A DNA stretch of 64,000 nt from Hoeflea sp. YIM 152468 (GCF_029210485.1 NZ_JARGET010000002.1:1-64000), one strand, 5' to 3'. Shown: positions 1 to 8,866, numbered from the stretch's first letter. A program made the numbers and translations. The notes: generated from the sequence alone by a model not told the origin.

Positions 1-2283
1 GCCGCCGCCGGTGGCGCTGAAGCCGGTGCCGCTGGTGGTGTCGATGTCGAGGCCGCCGCTGAACGCGAAGGCCGCGCCAGCATTTCCGATCAGATTGATG
101 CCTGTCGCATCAGCCGTATTGGCGGTCACATGGCCACCAAAGGTGACGGCGCCACCGGTATTGTTGGTGGCCGACACAGCGCTCGCGCCGGTGTTTTGCG
201 TGATCGTGCCATGATAACTGACATTGGCAGCGCTGCCATCGACATTGAACCCGACGCCGGTCGGCGAGGTGATCGCCGAAGCGGTGCCAAAGGTGAATGT
301 TCCCGTCGAGCCATTGACGATGTCGATGCCTGTATCACCGCCATTGAGGTTCGACGGGCCGTTGAAATTGTAGGTTCCGTCGGCATTGTTGAACTGCAGA
401 CCTGTGCCACTGGTGGCGCTGATTGCCGCCCCGGATGTCAGGGTGCCAGTATGCCCGTTGAGAATTTCAGTGGTTGCGCCGGCCCCGGACTGTGTCAACG
501 ACGAATTGCTGTCGAGTGTGGCGTCGACGGAGCCGCCATCGACCGTGAGGCTGACCCCTCCCGCACTGACCACATCGACATTGTCGAAGCCGGCCGCGCC
601 GGTCAGGTTGGACAGCACGATGCCAGCATTGACGCCGTTGTTGACGACCGTATCGGTAACGCTGAGCGTCGCAGCCGAATTGGCGAAGTTCAGTCCACCG
701 TCAAAGCTGCTGACATCATTGATAGTGGCCGAGCCGGTAAAGCCATCGCCCGAAATGCCGGGTGCGGAATTGGCGATCAGGCCTGCAACCCGCGTATCGG
801 CGAAATGCCCGATATTGACGCCGGTGACGATCGGACGGCCGCCAAGACTTGTGACAATAAGGACGCTGCTGGCGGAATCGGAGAGTACCACCGTGGCGCT
901 TCCGCTATCGCCCGCCCCGATCACCTGCTGACGGTCATTGTTGAGCGTGAACACGCTGCCGATCGCGCCGGCAACATCCACAGGCAGAAATGTGTCGCCG
1001 GCACCAGCCAACCCCTGGGCAGTGACGAATTCGCATGCATTGCCGACGCTGGAACAATCCGCCGCGCCTTGCGCCGTGTTGGCCACGAAGAACGCCTGCA
1101 GGCTCTCGCCGCTTGCTGCGTCGGTCACCGGCCCGAGGCTTTGGGAAGCCTGCCGCACAACCGGTGTGACGATATCCTCATCCCTGTAGACCCGTCGCGT
1201 CATCAGCCGGTCGAGGCCAGTCAATGCGCGGTCGGCCTCTCCGGCAGCGCTCGGGCCGCCAAGCGGCATCCGCAACCGCAGCAAGCCACTGACTTCGGTG
1301 CCACGCACCTTGTCGTCGCGGACTTCACCGCCGATGCTCAGTTTGGCGCCCTGGAAGCCGAATGGATCCTCAATTTCGACCTCGGCCCGGAACCGGGGGC
1401 CCTCCACCAGCGTATCGCCGCGCTCAAACCTGAAATACCCGGCATTCAGTCGGATTGCAGCCTCGGAAAAATCAATCTTGATCCCGGCCTCGACATCGAA
1501 GCCCGGCAGGGCGCGCTCGACCAGATCGATGCCTGTGCTGACGATGTTAACGCCGTCCAGAGCAACAGCCGAGCCAGCGCTGCCGACCACATACTGCTTT
1601 TCCGCCGGCAGGTAACCATTCGCGCGAAACTCGAAACGCTCGGTGATCAGCTCCGCGCCAAAGGCGCCCTGGTAGAACATGTTGCCGTAAGAAGACCGGC
1701 GGGCGTCAACAAAGCCGTACACGCCGAAAATGGCGTCGGTGCCGAAAAACGCACCGGGCACCATCTGCCGGTATCCGACCCCGAAATTGCCCTCCTGTAC
1801 ATCGCCGGTCCAGGCCGATGCCCGCAGATCGGCAAACAGCAGTGAATCGGCATCCTGGGCCAGAGGCGCAAACAGATTGACCTGAGCAAGGCTACGCTGA
1901 CCGCCAGGCGCCGCGGTAAATTCCACATGGGGTCGCCATTTGCTGGCACCGGCAAAGCCATCCACGCCGGCAAGGAAGCTGCGTGTGCTTCGGGACCCGG
2001 CACCGGAACCGGCAGCCCCGTAAGACCGGTCAAGAATGACACCCAGATTATGCTCAATTTCCTGCTGCCCGACCACATAGCTCGCGTCAGAGGATTCCAG
2101 TGTTGAAAGCCTGGAAGGCTCCGCAAGACGGGCCGCCTGATCCTTCTTGCCAGATTCTGTGTTCTCTCGAAGGTTCTTCCAAGGATCCCTGGCCGCAGCA
2201 ACAGAAACCAGCCCCGCCGAAACAGTAGCAAAGGTCGCCGTCAAGCATGTTGATCGCGCCAGTTTGCTTCGAAAGTGAAACAC
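1..2283 (-). CDS. inverse autotransporter (intimin/invasin-type), N-terminal part, runs off left edge
   Basis: An open minus-strand frame of 761 codons starts at a GTG (2283-2281), preceded by a GGGGGA ribosome site 4 nt away. It has no stop before the window edge, so the C-terminus is missing. Residues 1-31 look like a signal peptide ending in AAA before RDPW. Residues about 67-342 resemble the inverse-autotransporter beta domain: alternating beta strands with motifs such as GVGYRQM, VYGFVDARR, FEFRANGYLP, GFDVEAGIKI and a final LRLRMPLGG. After a linker, residues from about 440 onward are Gly/Asn/Thr/Ser-rich and repetitive, as in a right-handed beta-solenoid passenger. In this class an N-terminal barrel exports a C-terminal passenger to the cell surface. 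The adhesin role is inference. The plus-strand frame at 130-1845 is its exact codon-register shadow. Confidence 0.8.
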   Translation of the reverse strand, partial: MFHFRSKLARSTCLTATFATVSAGLVSVAAARDPWKNLRENTESGKKDQAARLAEPSRLSTLESSDASYVVGQQEIEHNLGVILDRSYGAAGSGAGSRSTRSFLAGVDGFAGASKWRPHVEFTAAPGGQRSLAQVNLFAPLAQDADSLLFADLRASAWTGDVQEGNFGVGYRQMVPGAFFGTDAIFGVYGFVDARRSSYGNMFYQGAFGAELITERFEFRANGYLPAEKQYVVGSAGSAVALDGVNIVSTGIDLVERALPGFDVEAGIKIDFSEAAIRLNAGYFRFERGDTLVEGPRFRAEVEIEDPFGFQGAKLSIGGEVRDDKVRGTEVSGLLRLRMPLGGPSAAGEADRALTGLDRLMTRRVYRDEDIVTPVVRQASQSLGPVTDAASGESLQAFFVANTAQGAADCSSVGNACEFVTAQGLAGAGDTFLPVDVAGAIGSVFTLNNDRQQVIGAGDSGSATVVLSDSASSVLIVTSLGGRPIVTGVNIGHFADTRVAGLIANSAPGISGDGFTGSATINDVSSFDGGLNFANSAATLSVTDTVVNNGVNAGIVLSNLTGAAGFDNVDVVSAGGVSLTVDGGSVDATLDSNSSLTQSGAGATTEILNGHTGTLTSGAAISATSGTGLQFNNADGTYNFNGPSNLNGGDTGIDIVNGSTGTFTFGTASAITSPTGVGFNVDGSAANVSYHGTITQNTGASAVSATNNTGGAVTFGGHVTANTADATGINLIGNAGAAFAFSGGLDIDTTSGTGFSATGGG

Positions 2284-2560
2284 ACATTCCCCCGGAACTT
2301 TCCAATCCTTATGAAAGCTACATAACTATTTATTAACCTATCTTTTTAGGGATCATATTTTGGGGTTTTTTTCAACCATTGATTCTGACTGTAATCTTAC
2401 GCACCCGATAGACGTGTCTTTTGAGACACATCAAAACTGACCTAAACCAGACTTAGACATTACTTTCCCAAACCTGCCACACCCTGAAAGCCATACGAAT
2501 CTCAAGACATATCAAATCAATACAAGACCTATACTGGCAACGTTGCGACCGGGCCCATGA
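2284..2560. other. AT-rich intergenic DNA upstream of the surface protein
   Basis: No coding frame with family-like features is visible. The stretch is clearly richer in A+T than the surrounding genes and presumably carries the promoter of the minus-strand surface-protein gene. I could not fix -35/-10 boxes with confidence. Confidence 0.4.
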
Positions 2561-2843
2561 CACACAAGAGCCAGCCTGCCTTACTTCAACGCAGACCGGC
2601 TATACTATCCATCCTTCAAGCCATCCTTAAACATGACAGCAAACAACATTCATCAAGCAATATATGCGAATCGCCCCGCGCCAAATCCGTCGCCGTCAGC
2701 CATCATGATGCAGACAACATGGCGTACCCAACACAATGACCTGCCGGTATAGACGCTCACGCCAAGCCTTGCTTGTTGGAGACACTGGTAGATACTCCGC
2801 TTCCAGTGGGCATGCTCCCGCAAACCGGGCTTCGGATCTTTTG

Positions 2844-3065
2844 TCAGGCGTAAGAACAGTGGTCGACGATGTCGTCGCAGGAGTTGACCGGGCGACTTGC
2901 GGGCCAGATGTCGCGCCTCAACAAGCAGATGTTTTCCTGCCTGTCGAATTCCGGCGGTCGCGGCGGCAACGGCAGGATCGTCATGTTGTCCGGCAACACC
3001 AGAGTCTTCGGCAAATGCCAGCCAGCCTGCACCATGGCGGGGACAGCCTGCCCAGCCGCGACGCC
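2844..3065 (-). pseudogene. IS630-family transposase remnant
   Basis: A minus-strand frame ending at 2844 encodes the C-terminal signature of IS630/Tc1-type DDE transposases. An AGWH segment is followed by LVLPDNMTILPLPP, then PEFDRQEN (equivalent of the usual PELNPxEN with the catalytic Glu), then DDIVDHC. Only about 70 residues are recognisable. The catalytic Asp expected just before AGWH is Gln here, no start or N-terminal half is present, and the frame stops early. It is a decayed insertion sequence. I found no terminal inverted repeats or TA target duplications by eye. Confidence 0.75.
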
Positions 3066-3170
3066 GGGCGGAGAATAATCTCTCGCATCGGGTCTCCAGC
3101 ACCGGATTGTTAACCTTATGAAATCATGCTGATTGAGGGTAAAATTTTCACGCGTCTTGCCGGGATCCTC

Positions 3171-3944
3171 ATGAACAAATCACACCGCTTCACTGCTGTC
3201 AGCTTTTTTGCGGCTGCTCTGGCTTTGGTTCCGCAGGCCCGAGCGCAGGATGCCAGCGGTCCCGGCGTCTCTTTCGAACTGGGCGGCGCGGCCAAGATGA
3301 CGCCACGCTACTTTGGCGCCAGCAAACTGGTGCTGTCGCCCGTGCCGCTGTTGCGCCTCAAACGGCTGGAGCTTCCGAACGGGTTTTCGATTGGCGGCGG
3401 ATCAGACCAGGGCTTCTCGCTCAGTCCGTCGATTGATGTGATCGGCAAACGGTCGGTCAAGGAATCTCCTGAGCTTGCCGGCCTCAACACCATCGACACG
3501 GCGGTCGAACTGGGTGTTGCAGCGAAATACCAGATCGGGCACTTCCGGGTCATGGGCGCGGTGCGGCGCGGCTTTGGTGGTCATGAAGGGATTCGCGGTG
3601 AGCTGGGGGCCGACGTCATCGTCAACGCCGGCGACCAATGGACCTTTCACGGCGGACCGCGGCTGATGGTCGGCGACAGCAAGTTCACCACCACCTATTT
3701 CGGGGTCAGCGCAGCGGAAGCTTCAGCTCTGTATCCATCGACCACGGCCGGCGGCGGGCTGGTCAGTGCCGGCCTGGAGGCCGGAGCCCGCTTTCAAGTC
3801 GATGGCGTCTGGGCCGTCGAGGCCGGTGCCGGCTGGTCGCGGCTGACCGGGGATGCAGCCAGGTCGCCGATCACCGCCCAAGGCTCGAAAAACCAGTACA
3901 GCTTTTCGCTGGGCGTGGTTCGCCGCTTCGATATCGGGTTTTGA
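3171..3944 (+). CDS. MipA/OmpV family outer membrane protein
   Basis: The 257-residue product begins with a signal peptide (MNKSHRF, a hydrophobic Ala/Leu core, cleavage near ARAQ/DAS). The start at 3171 is preferred over an in-frame ATG at 3126 because it places the signal sequence at the N-terminus. The mature part alternates short polar and hydrophobic stretches typical of a beta barrel, with an ARYFGxS-like motif (TPRYFGASK) near the N-terminus and a terminal aromatic (RRFDIGF), as in the MipA/OmpV (MltA-interacting protein) family. These proteins sit in the outer membrane, and some scaffold murein enzymes. The specific role here is unknown. It is a monocistronic gene. Confidence 0.7.
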   Translation: MNKSHRFTAVSFFAAALALVPQARAQDASGPGVSFELGGAAKMTPRYFGASKLVLSPVPLLRLKRLELPNGFSIGGGSDQGFSLSPSIDVIGKRSVKESPELAGLNTIDTAVELGVAAKYQIGHFRVMGAVRRGFGGHEGIRGELGADVIVNAGDQWTFHGGPRLMVGDSKFTTTYFGVSAAEASALYPSTTAGGGLVSAGLEAGARFQVDGVWAVEAGAGWSRLTGDAARSPITAQGSKNQYSFSLGVVRRFDIGF

Positions 3945-4033
3945 GGTTAGGCGTTCAATTGCCGCACCCCAGAACAAAGCTGCGCCTTCGCAGCACCCGC
4001 GTTTGTGGCCGATGCCATGCCGACGTATTCGAT

Positions 4034-4282
4034 CTACAGCGTTGCGCCGCCGCCGTCCTCGATTGAATCGGGGGGAGCGGCCAGGTCGTCGAGCGCCTGG
4101 TCGATCAGCTTGAGATCGTCTCCGACATCATTGTCATTGACCATGGCGCTCTCGGTGGCGGCGCGCATTTCCGCCCGCGCACCCTCGCGCATGCGCTCAA
4201 GCTTCCCGATTTTCTCAACCGTGGAGAGCGTGGAGTCGTCGAGGATCTTGCTGATGTCGGTTTTCACGGTCTGATGGGCCAT
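4034..4282 (-). CDS. small hypothetical protein, charged and helical
   Basis: The 82-residue product starts at the ATG at 4282. An AAGGA sequence lies about 9 nt before it, whereas the in-frame ATG at 4291 abuts that site. The protein (MAHQTVKTDISKIL...) is rich in Asp, Glu, Lys and Ala, with predicted amphipathic helices, no signal peptide, no membrane segment and a Gly-rich acidic C-terminus. I do not recognise a characterised family. It stands alone between the outer membrane protein and the Lrp regulator, converging on the former. Confidence 0.5.
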   Translation of the reverse strand: MAHQTVKTDISKILDDSTLSTVEKIGKLERMREGARAEMRAATESAMVNDNDVGDDLKLIDQALDDLAAPPDSIEDGGGATL

Positions 4283-4496
4283 GGCACTCATCCTTTTTGT
4301 AACTCAAGCCTGATGATGATCGGCGGCAGCCGGCCGGCCGCCTCCCGGCATTGTCAGGTTCAATGCCGCAGCCGGTCTTTGGTTCCACTGACTGAAAGCC
4401 GTGCCCGGCGCGCTCCTTGCACCAACGACCGTTCCCCGGACGCACACATTGCCGCAGCGGCCTGCCGTGGCGCGTCTCCATGCTCAGGCGGCCGTG

Positions 4497-4940
4497 CTAC
4501 CGGCGGGTCGAAGGACGCCGCGATGACAATATCAGGTTGGTTTCGCTGGTGGTGATGCCGTCGAACTTGCGAATCCGCACCAAGGTATCATCCAGGTCCT
4601 GAAGCGTGTCGGTCGCCAGTTCGATGATCAGGTCCCAACGACCGTTGGTCGAATGGACAGCCTGGACAGCCGGCAGACCCTGCAACTGGGCGATGATGCG
4701 GTCGGTTCCACGGCCCTCGATGCAGATCAATGTCAGCCCGCGGATCGGAGCTGCGGTCACATCGGCCCTTGTCAGCACCGAAAACCCGGCGATTTCACCG
4801 CTGGCCAGCAAACGTTCGATGCGGCTTCGCACCGTGGCCCGGGCCAGCTTCAACTGCACGGCAAGATCGGAAATGGAGGCCCGTCCATCGCGCCTGAGTG
4901 CGGCGATCAGCCGGATATCGATATCATCCAAAGTTGACAT
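4497..4940 (-). CDS. Lrp/AsnC family transcriptional regulator (probable arginine/ornithine catabolism regulator)
   Basis: The 147-residue protein has the standard two-part layout: an N-terminal winged helix-turn-helix (residues about 5-55, including DLAVQLKLARATVRSRIERL) and a C-terminal RAM ligand-binding domain (about 65-140). It is transcribed divergently from arginase and ornithine cyclodeaminase. In rhizobia and agrobacteria, Lrp-type activators commonly sit beside and control these genes in response to arginine or ornithine. A 17-bp palindrome in the shared intergenic region is a likely binding site. The target assignment rests on neighbourhood. Confidence 0.85.
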   Translation of the reverse strand: MSTLDDIDIRLIAALRRDGRASISDLAVQLKLARATVRSRIERLLASGEIAGFSVLTRADVTAAPIRGLTLICIEGRGTDRIIAQLQGLPAVQAVHSTNGRWDLIIELATDTLQDLDDTLVRIRKFDGITTSETNLILSSRRPSTRR

Positions 4941-5071
4941 AGGGTCTTGCCGATTTGGTCGGTTGGTATTTCAATCTGATCATAAGCGCCTCATCAGCCT
5001 GCGCAAACAGAAAAACAGAACGCTCAATCCGATGGATCCGATGCCGTAATCACCGCACCATGCGCAGCCCA

Positions 5072-5088
5072 TTTGCCAAAATGGCAAA
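5072..5088. promoter_or_regulatory. palindrome in the lrp/arginase divergent region
   Basis: TTTGCCA-AAA-TGGCAAA is an inverted repeat with perfect 7-bp arms. It lies 104 bp upstream of the arginase start and 132 bp upstream of the regulator start. Related half-sites (TTGGCGCGCAA near 5111-5121, GCAAAATGCC near 5125-5134) follow downstream, resembling the multiple phased sites used by Lrp/AsnC octamers. Binding by the adjacent regulator is inferred. Confidence 0.5.
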
Positions 5089-5191
5089 CATGGTTGCCGC
5101 AAGCGTGGTTTTGGCGCGCAAAGCAGCAAAATGCCATGTTTCAATCGCCGCTCGGCTCTGCGACGGATCGGGGAATGAAAAGGGGTTTTGG

Positions 5192-6115
5192 ATGAACCAG
5201 CACTGTATCCTTGTGGGCGCGCCTGTCGATAGCGGACAAACCAACCCGGGCTGCCTGATGGGCCCGACCTCCTACCGCGTCGCCGGACTCGCTTCCACCC
5301 TGGAAGCCCTCGGCTGCACGGTCAGCGACCGCGGCGATGTCACGCTCCCGGCGCTCGAAGCCGTCAGCAGCGCAAACCCTGCGGTGCATTCACTGCCCGA
5401 AACGGTGGCCTGGACGCAGGCGCTGGCCAAAGCGGCGCAGGCGGCTGCGGCGGAAGGCTTTCCGATCTTTCTCGGTGGTGATCACAGCCTGTCCCTGGGC
5501 ACTGTTGCAGGCATCGCAGCCCATGCCACACAGCGAGGCCGGCCGCTGTTCGTGCTCTGGCTCGATGCGCACAGCGATTTCCACACACCGTTGACAACCC
5601 GCTCGGGCAATCTCCACGGCACACCGGTCGCCTATATCGCCGGACGCGGCGACTTCGAGGGATTTCCTGCTTTTCCGGTTCCGGTTCCGGCGAAACGAAT
5701 TTGCCTTTTCGGCATCCGCTCGATCGATCAGGCCGAACGCGCCGCGCTCAATGAGCATGCCATTGTCCCGGTGGACATGCGCGAGCTTGATGAGCGCGGT
5801 ATCGTGGCGCCGCTCCGGGAGTTTCTCGATCAGGTTCGGGCCGCCAACGGGCTGCTGCATGTCTCTCTCGACGTGGATTTTCTCGATCCCGCCATTGCTC
5901 CCGCGGTCGGCACCACGGTACCGGGCGGCGCGACCTTCCGCGAGGCTCACCTGGTCATGGAGATGCTGCATGAAACCGGCCTGGTCACCTCGCTCGATCT
6001 GGTCGAGCTCAACCCGTTTCTCGACGAACGCGGGCGCACAGCCCGGTTGATGGTCGATCTGACCGCAAGCCTGATGGGCCGCAAGGTGTTCGACCGCGCC
6101 AACCCGATCTCGTGA
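5192..6115 (+). CDS. rocF: arginase
   Basis: The 307-residue protein hydrolyses L-arginine to ornithine and urea. All binuclear manganese motifs of the ureohydrolase family are visible: GGDHS (residues 95-99), DAHSD (125-129) and SLDVDF with Asp227/Asp229. The start at 5192 has an AAAAGGGG ribosome site and the N-terminus MNQHCILVGAPVDSGQ typical of alphaproteobacterial arginases. The frame is open further upstream, but that part does not resemble the family. The ornithine cyclodeaminase gene follows after 40 bp, so the two form an arginine-to-proline pathway, probably controlled by the divergent Lrp-type regulator. Confidence 0.93.
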   Translation: MNQHCILVGAPVDSGQTNPGCLMGPTSYRVAGLASTLEALGCTVSDRGDVTLPALEAVSSANPAVHSLPETVAWTQALAKAAQAAAAEGFPIFLGGDHSLSLGTVAGIAAHATQRGRPLFVLWLDAHSDFHTPLTTRSGNLHGTPVAYIAGRGDFEGFPAFPVPVPAKRICLFGIRSIDQAERAALNEHAIVPVDMRELDERGIVAPLREFLDQVRAANGLLHVSLDVDFLDPAIAPAVGTTVPGGATFREAHLVMEMLHETGLVTSLDLVELNPFLDERGRTARLMVDLTASLMGRKVFDRANPIS

Positions 6116-6155
6116 GTTTCCAAGTTCCCGCCCGTCCCGCTCCAGGAGAATTCGC

Positions 6156-7208
6156 ATGACACCGCCTTCACACCTCGCCTATGTCCCCTTCATCAGCGTC
6201 GAAAACATGATGCGGCTGGTGCACAGCATCGGCCTTGAAACCGTGCTTAAGGAACTGGCCGACGCGATCGAACATGATTTCACCCGCTGGCCATTGTTTG
6301 ACAAAACGCCAAGGGTTGGCAGCCACTCCGATGTCGGGGTGATCGAGCTGATGCCGACATCGGACGGTGACCTCTACGGGTTCAAATATGTCAACGGTCA
6401 CCCGTCCAACACCAAGCAGGGACTGCAGACAGTGACCGCCTTCGGCCTTCTGGCACAGGTCTCGTCGGGCTATCCTGTGCTGTTGTCAGAAATGACCGTG
6501 CTGACGGCCCTGAGAACCGCGGCGACCTCGGCAATGGCGGCGCGGCATCTGGCGCCGAACACCGCCAGGGTGATGGCCGTCATCGGCAATGGCGCGCAAT
6601 CGGAGTTTCAGGCGCTGGCCTTCAAGGCTGTCATCGGCATCGAGGAGGTCCGGCTTTTTGATATCGATCCGGCGGCCACCGCGAAATGCGCCCGCAATCT
6701 GGCCGGCTCCGGCTTGAAGGTGACGTCCTGCACATCGTCCCAGGAGGCCATGGAGGGCGCACAGATTGTGACCACCTGCACTGCCGACAAGCAGTACGCG
6801 ACGATCCTCACCGACAACATGATCGGCGACGGCATCCATATCAACGCGATCGGCGGCGACTGCCCCGGCAAGACCGAATTGCACAAGGATATTCTGCTGC
6901 GGTCGAAAATTTTCGTCGAGTACCCGCCGCAAACCCGGATTGAAGGGGAAATACAGCAGATGCCGGAGGACTACCCGGTGACGGAACTCTGGCAGGTGAT
7001 CACCGGCCAGGTGGAAGGCCGGACGTCGGCGCCGGAGATTACCCTGTTTGATGGGGTCGGGTTTGCCATCGAGGATTTCTCGGCCCTGAAATATGTCTAT
7101 GAACGGGCGCTCAAGACCGGGCATTTCCAGCAGCTCGACATGATTGCCGATCCGGATGATCCACGCGACCTTTTCGGCATGCTGGCCCGCGCCGGCGAGC
7201 CGGGCTGA
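6156..7208 (+). CDS. ocd: ornithine cyclodeaminase
   Basis: The 350-residue member of the ornithine cyclodeaminase/mu-crystallin family converts L-ornithine directly to L-proline and ammonia using NAD+. The nucleotide-binding loop IGNGAQSE (from residue 143) and the preceding helix LRTAATSAMAARHLAP match family signatures, and the segment GGDCPGKTEL carries the catalytic Asp region. Its length equals that of Agrobacterium and Sinorhizobium Ocd. CAGGAG 9 nt upstream supports the start. It lies directly downstream of arginase and presumably shares its promoter. Confidence 0.93.
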   Translation: MTPPSHLAYVPFISVENMMRLVHSIGLETVLKELADAIEHDFTRWPLFDKTPRVGSHSDVGVIELMPTSDGDLYGFKYVNGHPSNTKQGLQTVTAFGLLAQVSSGYPVLLSEMTVLTALRTAATSAMAARHLAPNTARVMAVIGNGAQSEFQALAFKAVIGIEEVRLFDIDPAATAKCARNLAGSGLKVTSCTSSQEAMEGAQIVTTCTADKQYATILTDNMIGDGIHINAIGGDCPGKTELHKDILLRSKIFVEYPPQTRIEGEIQQMPEDYPVTELWQVITGQVEGRTSAPEITLFDGVGFAIEDFSALKYVYERALKTGHFQQLDMIADPDDPRDLFGMLARAGEPG

Positions 7209-7274
7209 CCGCGACCGGTCAAGTCGGGCTGCGCCCATCTTGGCGAAAGCCGTGACACGGGGTATGGCAAGGGC

Positions 7275-7757
7275 ATGACCAGTCCAGACGCCGATACCCC
7301 GCCGATCCACCTGCTAGTCGACGCCGACGCCTGCCCGGTGCGCGAGGAGGCCGTCAAGGTCGCGCTGCGCCACGGCATCAAGGTAACCTTCGTCTCCAAC
7401 AGCTTCTTCCGGATCGAGACCGACCCGCTGGTGGAGCGCGAAATCGTTCCGGGAAATTTCGACGCCGCCGATGACCGCATCGTCGATCACGTGACCAGGC
7501 GGTCGGTTGTTGTGACAGCCGACATTCTGCTGGCCGAACGATGCCTGAAGGCCGATGCCGCCGCTGTCATGAGCCATACCGGCAAGCCGTTCACCCATGA
7601 TTCCATCGGCATAGCGGTGGCAACCCGATCGATCATGGCCGACCTGCGCGCCGGCGGTGCACAAGTCGGCGGTCCGGCCCCGTTCTCCCGTCAGGACCGG
7701 TCGCGTTTCCTGTCGGCGCTGGATCTCGCACTTGTCAGGCTGAAACGGCACGGCTAG
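7275..7757 (+). CDS. YaiI/YqxD family protein (UPF0178)
   Basis: The 160-residue protein carries the UPF0178 signature LLVDADACPVREEA near the N-terminus, followed by VTFVSNSFF and a conserved D-rich centre (DAADDRIVDH) and TADILLAERCL. This arrangement of acidic residues resembles PIN-like/NYN nuclease folds, but no activity has been firmly established for the family. The gene is 66 bp downstream of ocd on the same strand. No functional link to arginine catabolism is evident. Confidence 0.85.
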   Translation: MTSPDADTPPIHLLVDADACPVREEAVKVALRHGIKVTFVSNSFFRIETDPLVEREIVPGNFDAADDRIVDHVTRRSVVVTADILLAERCLKADAAAVMSHTGKPFTHDSIGIAVATRSIMADLRAGGAQVGGPAPFSRQDRSRFLSALDLALVRLKRHG

Positions 7758-7881
7758 CCGGCGGCGCCCGGCGGTCATTTTCACCAAATCCCGGGCAATA
7801 GACCTTGCTTTCTGTTTCTTCTGGACAATTGCTGCGCCGCGCGGTCAAATCCGGCCGACCAGCTTACGGGGGATCCAATTC

Positions 7882-8817
7882 ATGGCCTATGTGGACATTC
7901 TCAATACATTTGTTCGGGTTTATGAACTGGGCAGCATGTCGGCCGCGGCGCGGGACCTGCGGGTTTCCGCCGCTGTGTCCTCAAGCCGGATTTCGGACCT
8001 GGAGAAGAGTCTCGGCGTCAGGCTGTTCAACCGGACCACGCGCAGCCTGCGCGCCACCGCGCATGGCGAATTGTTCTACAAGGGGGCGATCAAGATCCTC
8101 GACACGATCCGCGAGGTCGAAGGTGGCATTGCCGAAATCACCGCCAACCCGAAAGGTACGCTGTTCGTCTCGGCACCGCTGGCAATGGGCAAGAAGCTTG
8201 TCGCGCCTCTGATCCCGGCGTTCAAGACCGAGTATCCGGATATCAATGTCCGGCTGCGGCTGTCTGACCGCAAGGTCGACATCGCCCAGGAGGGACTCGA
8301 CGCCGCGTTCGTGCTCGGACCGCTGCCCGATTCCGATCTGCGGGTGCGGGCGATTCATGAGTTCGAGCGCGTGCTGGTCGCTTCGCCCGGCTATATCAAA
8401 CAGCACGGCATGCCCGCGACCGGTGACGACATCATTGCCAACAAGCACAAATGCCTGCTGCTGCGCTACCCCGGCGCAACCGAGTTCTACTGGAACCTTG
8501 TGGTCGACGGAGAGACGCGCGGCTTTCACCCGGAAGGATCGCTGGAAAGCGATGACGGCGATGTGCTGACGGCATGGGCGCTCGAAGGGTGCGGCATTGC
8601 CAGCAAGACCCGCTATGATGTCGCTTCGCAGCTTGATGCGGGAACACTGGTCGAAGTCGCGACGGCCACGCCGCCGACGCCGCAACCATTCTCCTGCCTT
8701 TATCCGCACAAGCGGCTGCAGGACCCGAAGGTAAAGCTGTTCATCGATCATGTGATCAAGGATGTCCGCCTCGAGATTGACCGGGCTGCGGCTTCAACAT
8801 CTTCTGGAAAAATTTGA
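7882..8817 (+). CDS. LysR family transcriptional regulator
   Basis: The 311-residue protein has an N-terminal LysR helix-turn-helix (residues 5-64: FVRVYELGSMSAAARDL, VSSSRISDLEKSLGVRLFNRTTRSL) and a type-2 periplasmic-binding-like effector domain (about 90-295). The DNA-binding domain resembles the CrgA/AaeR-like subgroup that begins MAYVDILNTFVRV. No divergent target gene lies directly beside it; the upstream gene is co-oriented. Its effector and regulon cannot be read from the sequence. Confidence 0.9.
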   Translation: MAYVDILNTFVRVYELGSMSAAARDLRVSAAVSSSRISDLEKSLGVRLFNRTTRSLRATAHGELFYKGAIKILDTIREVEGGIAEITANPKGTLFVSAPLAMGKKLVAPLIPAFKTEYPDINVRLRLSDRKVDIAQEGLDAAFVLGPLPDSDLRVRAIHEFERVLVASPGYIKQHGMPATGDDIIANKHKCLLLRYPGATEFYWNLVVDGETRGFHPEGSLESDDGDVLTAWALEGCGIASKTRYDVASQLDAGTLVEVATATPPTPQPFSCLYPHKRLQDPKVKLFIDHVIKDVRLEIDRAAASTSSGKI

Positions 8818-8866
8818 AAGCGGCGTGAATTCCAGTTTGCTTTTGCTGGGCCGGCATGCGGCGAGA

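Noticed and set aside
2653-3102. 149-codon minus-strand frame and overlapping frames at 2736-3113 and 2869-3078 as genes
   Set aside because: They overlap the IS630 remnant in other frames, are Arg/Cys-rich and lack ribosome sites or family features.
4955-5191. N-terminal extension of arginase
   Set aside because: The frame is open but covers the divergent promoter and palindrome; the family N-terminus and ribosome site are at 5192.
6486-7310. 274-codon minus-strand frame opposite ornithine cyclodeaminase
   Set aside because: Antisense shadow of a clearly recognised enzyme gene; composition (Arg/His-rich) is typical of such shadows.
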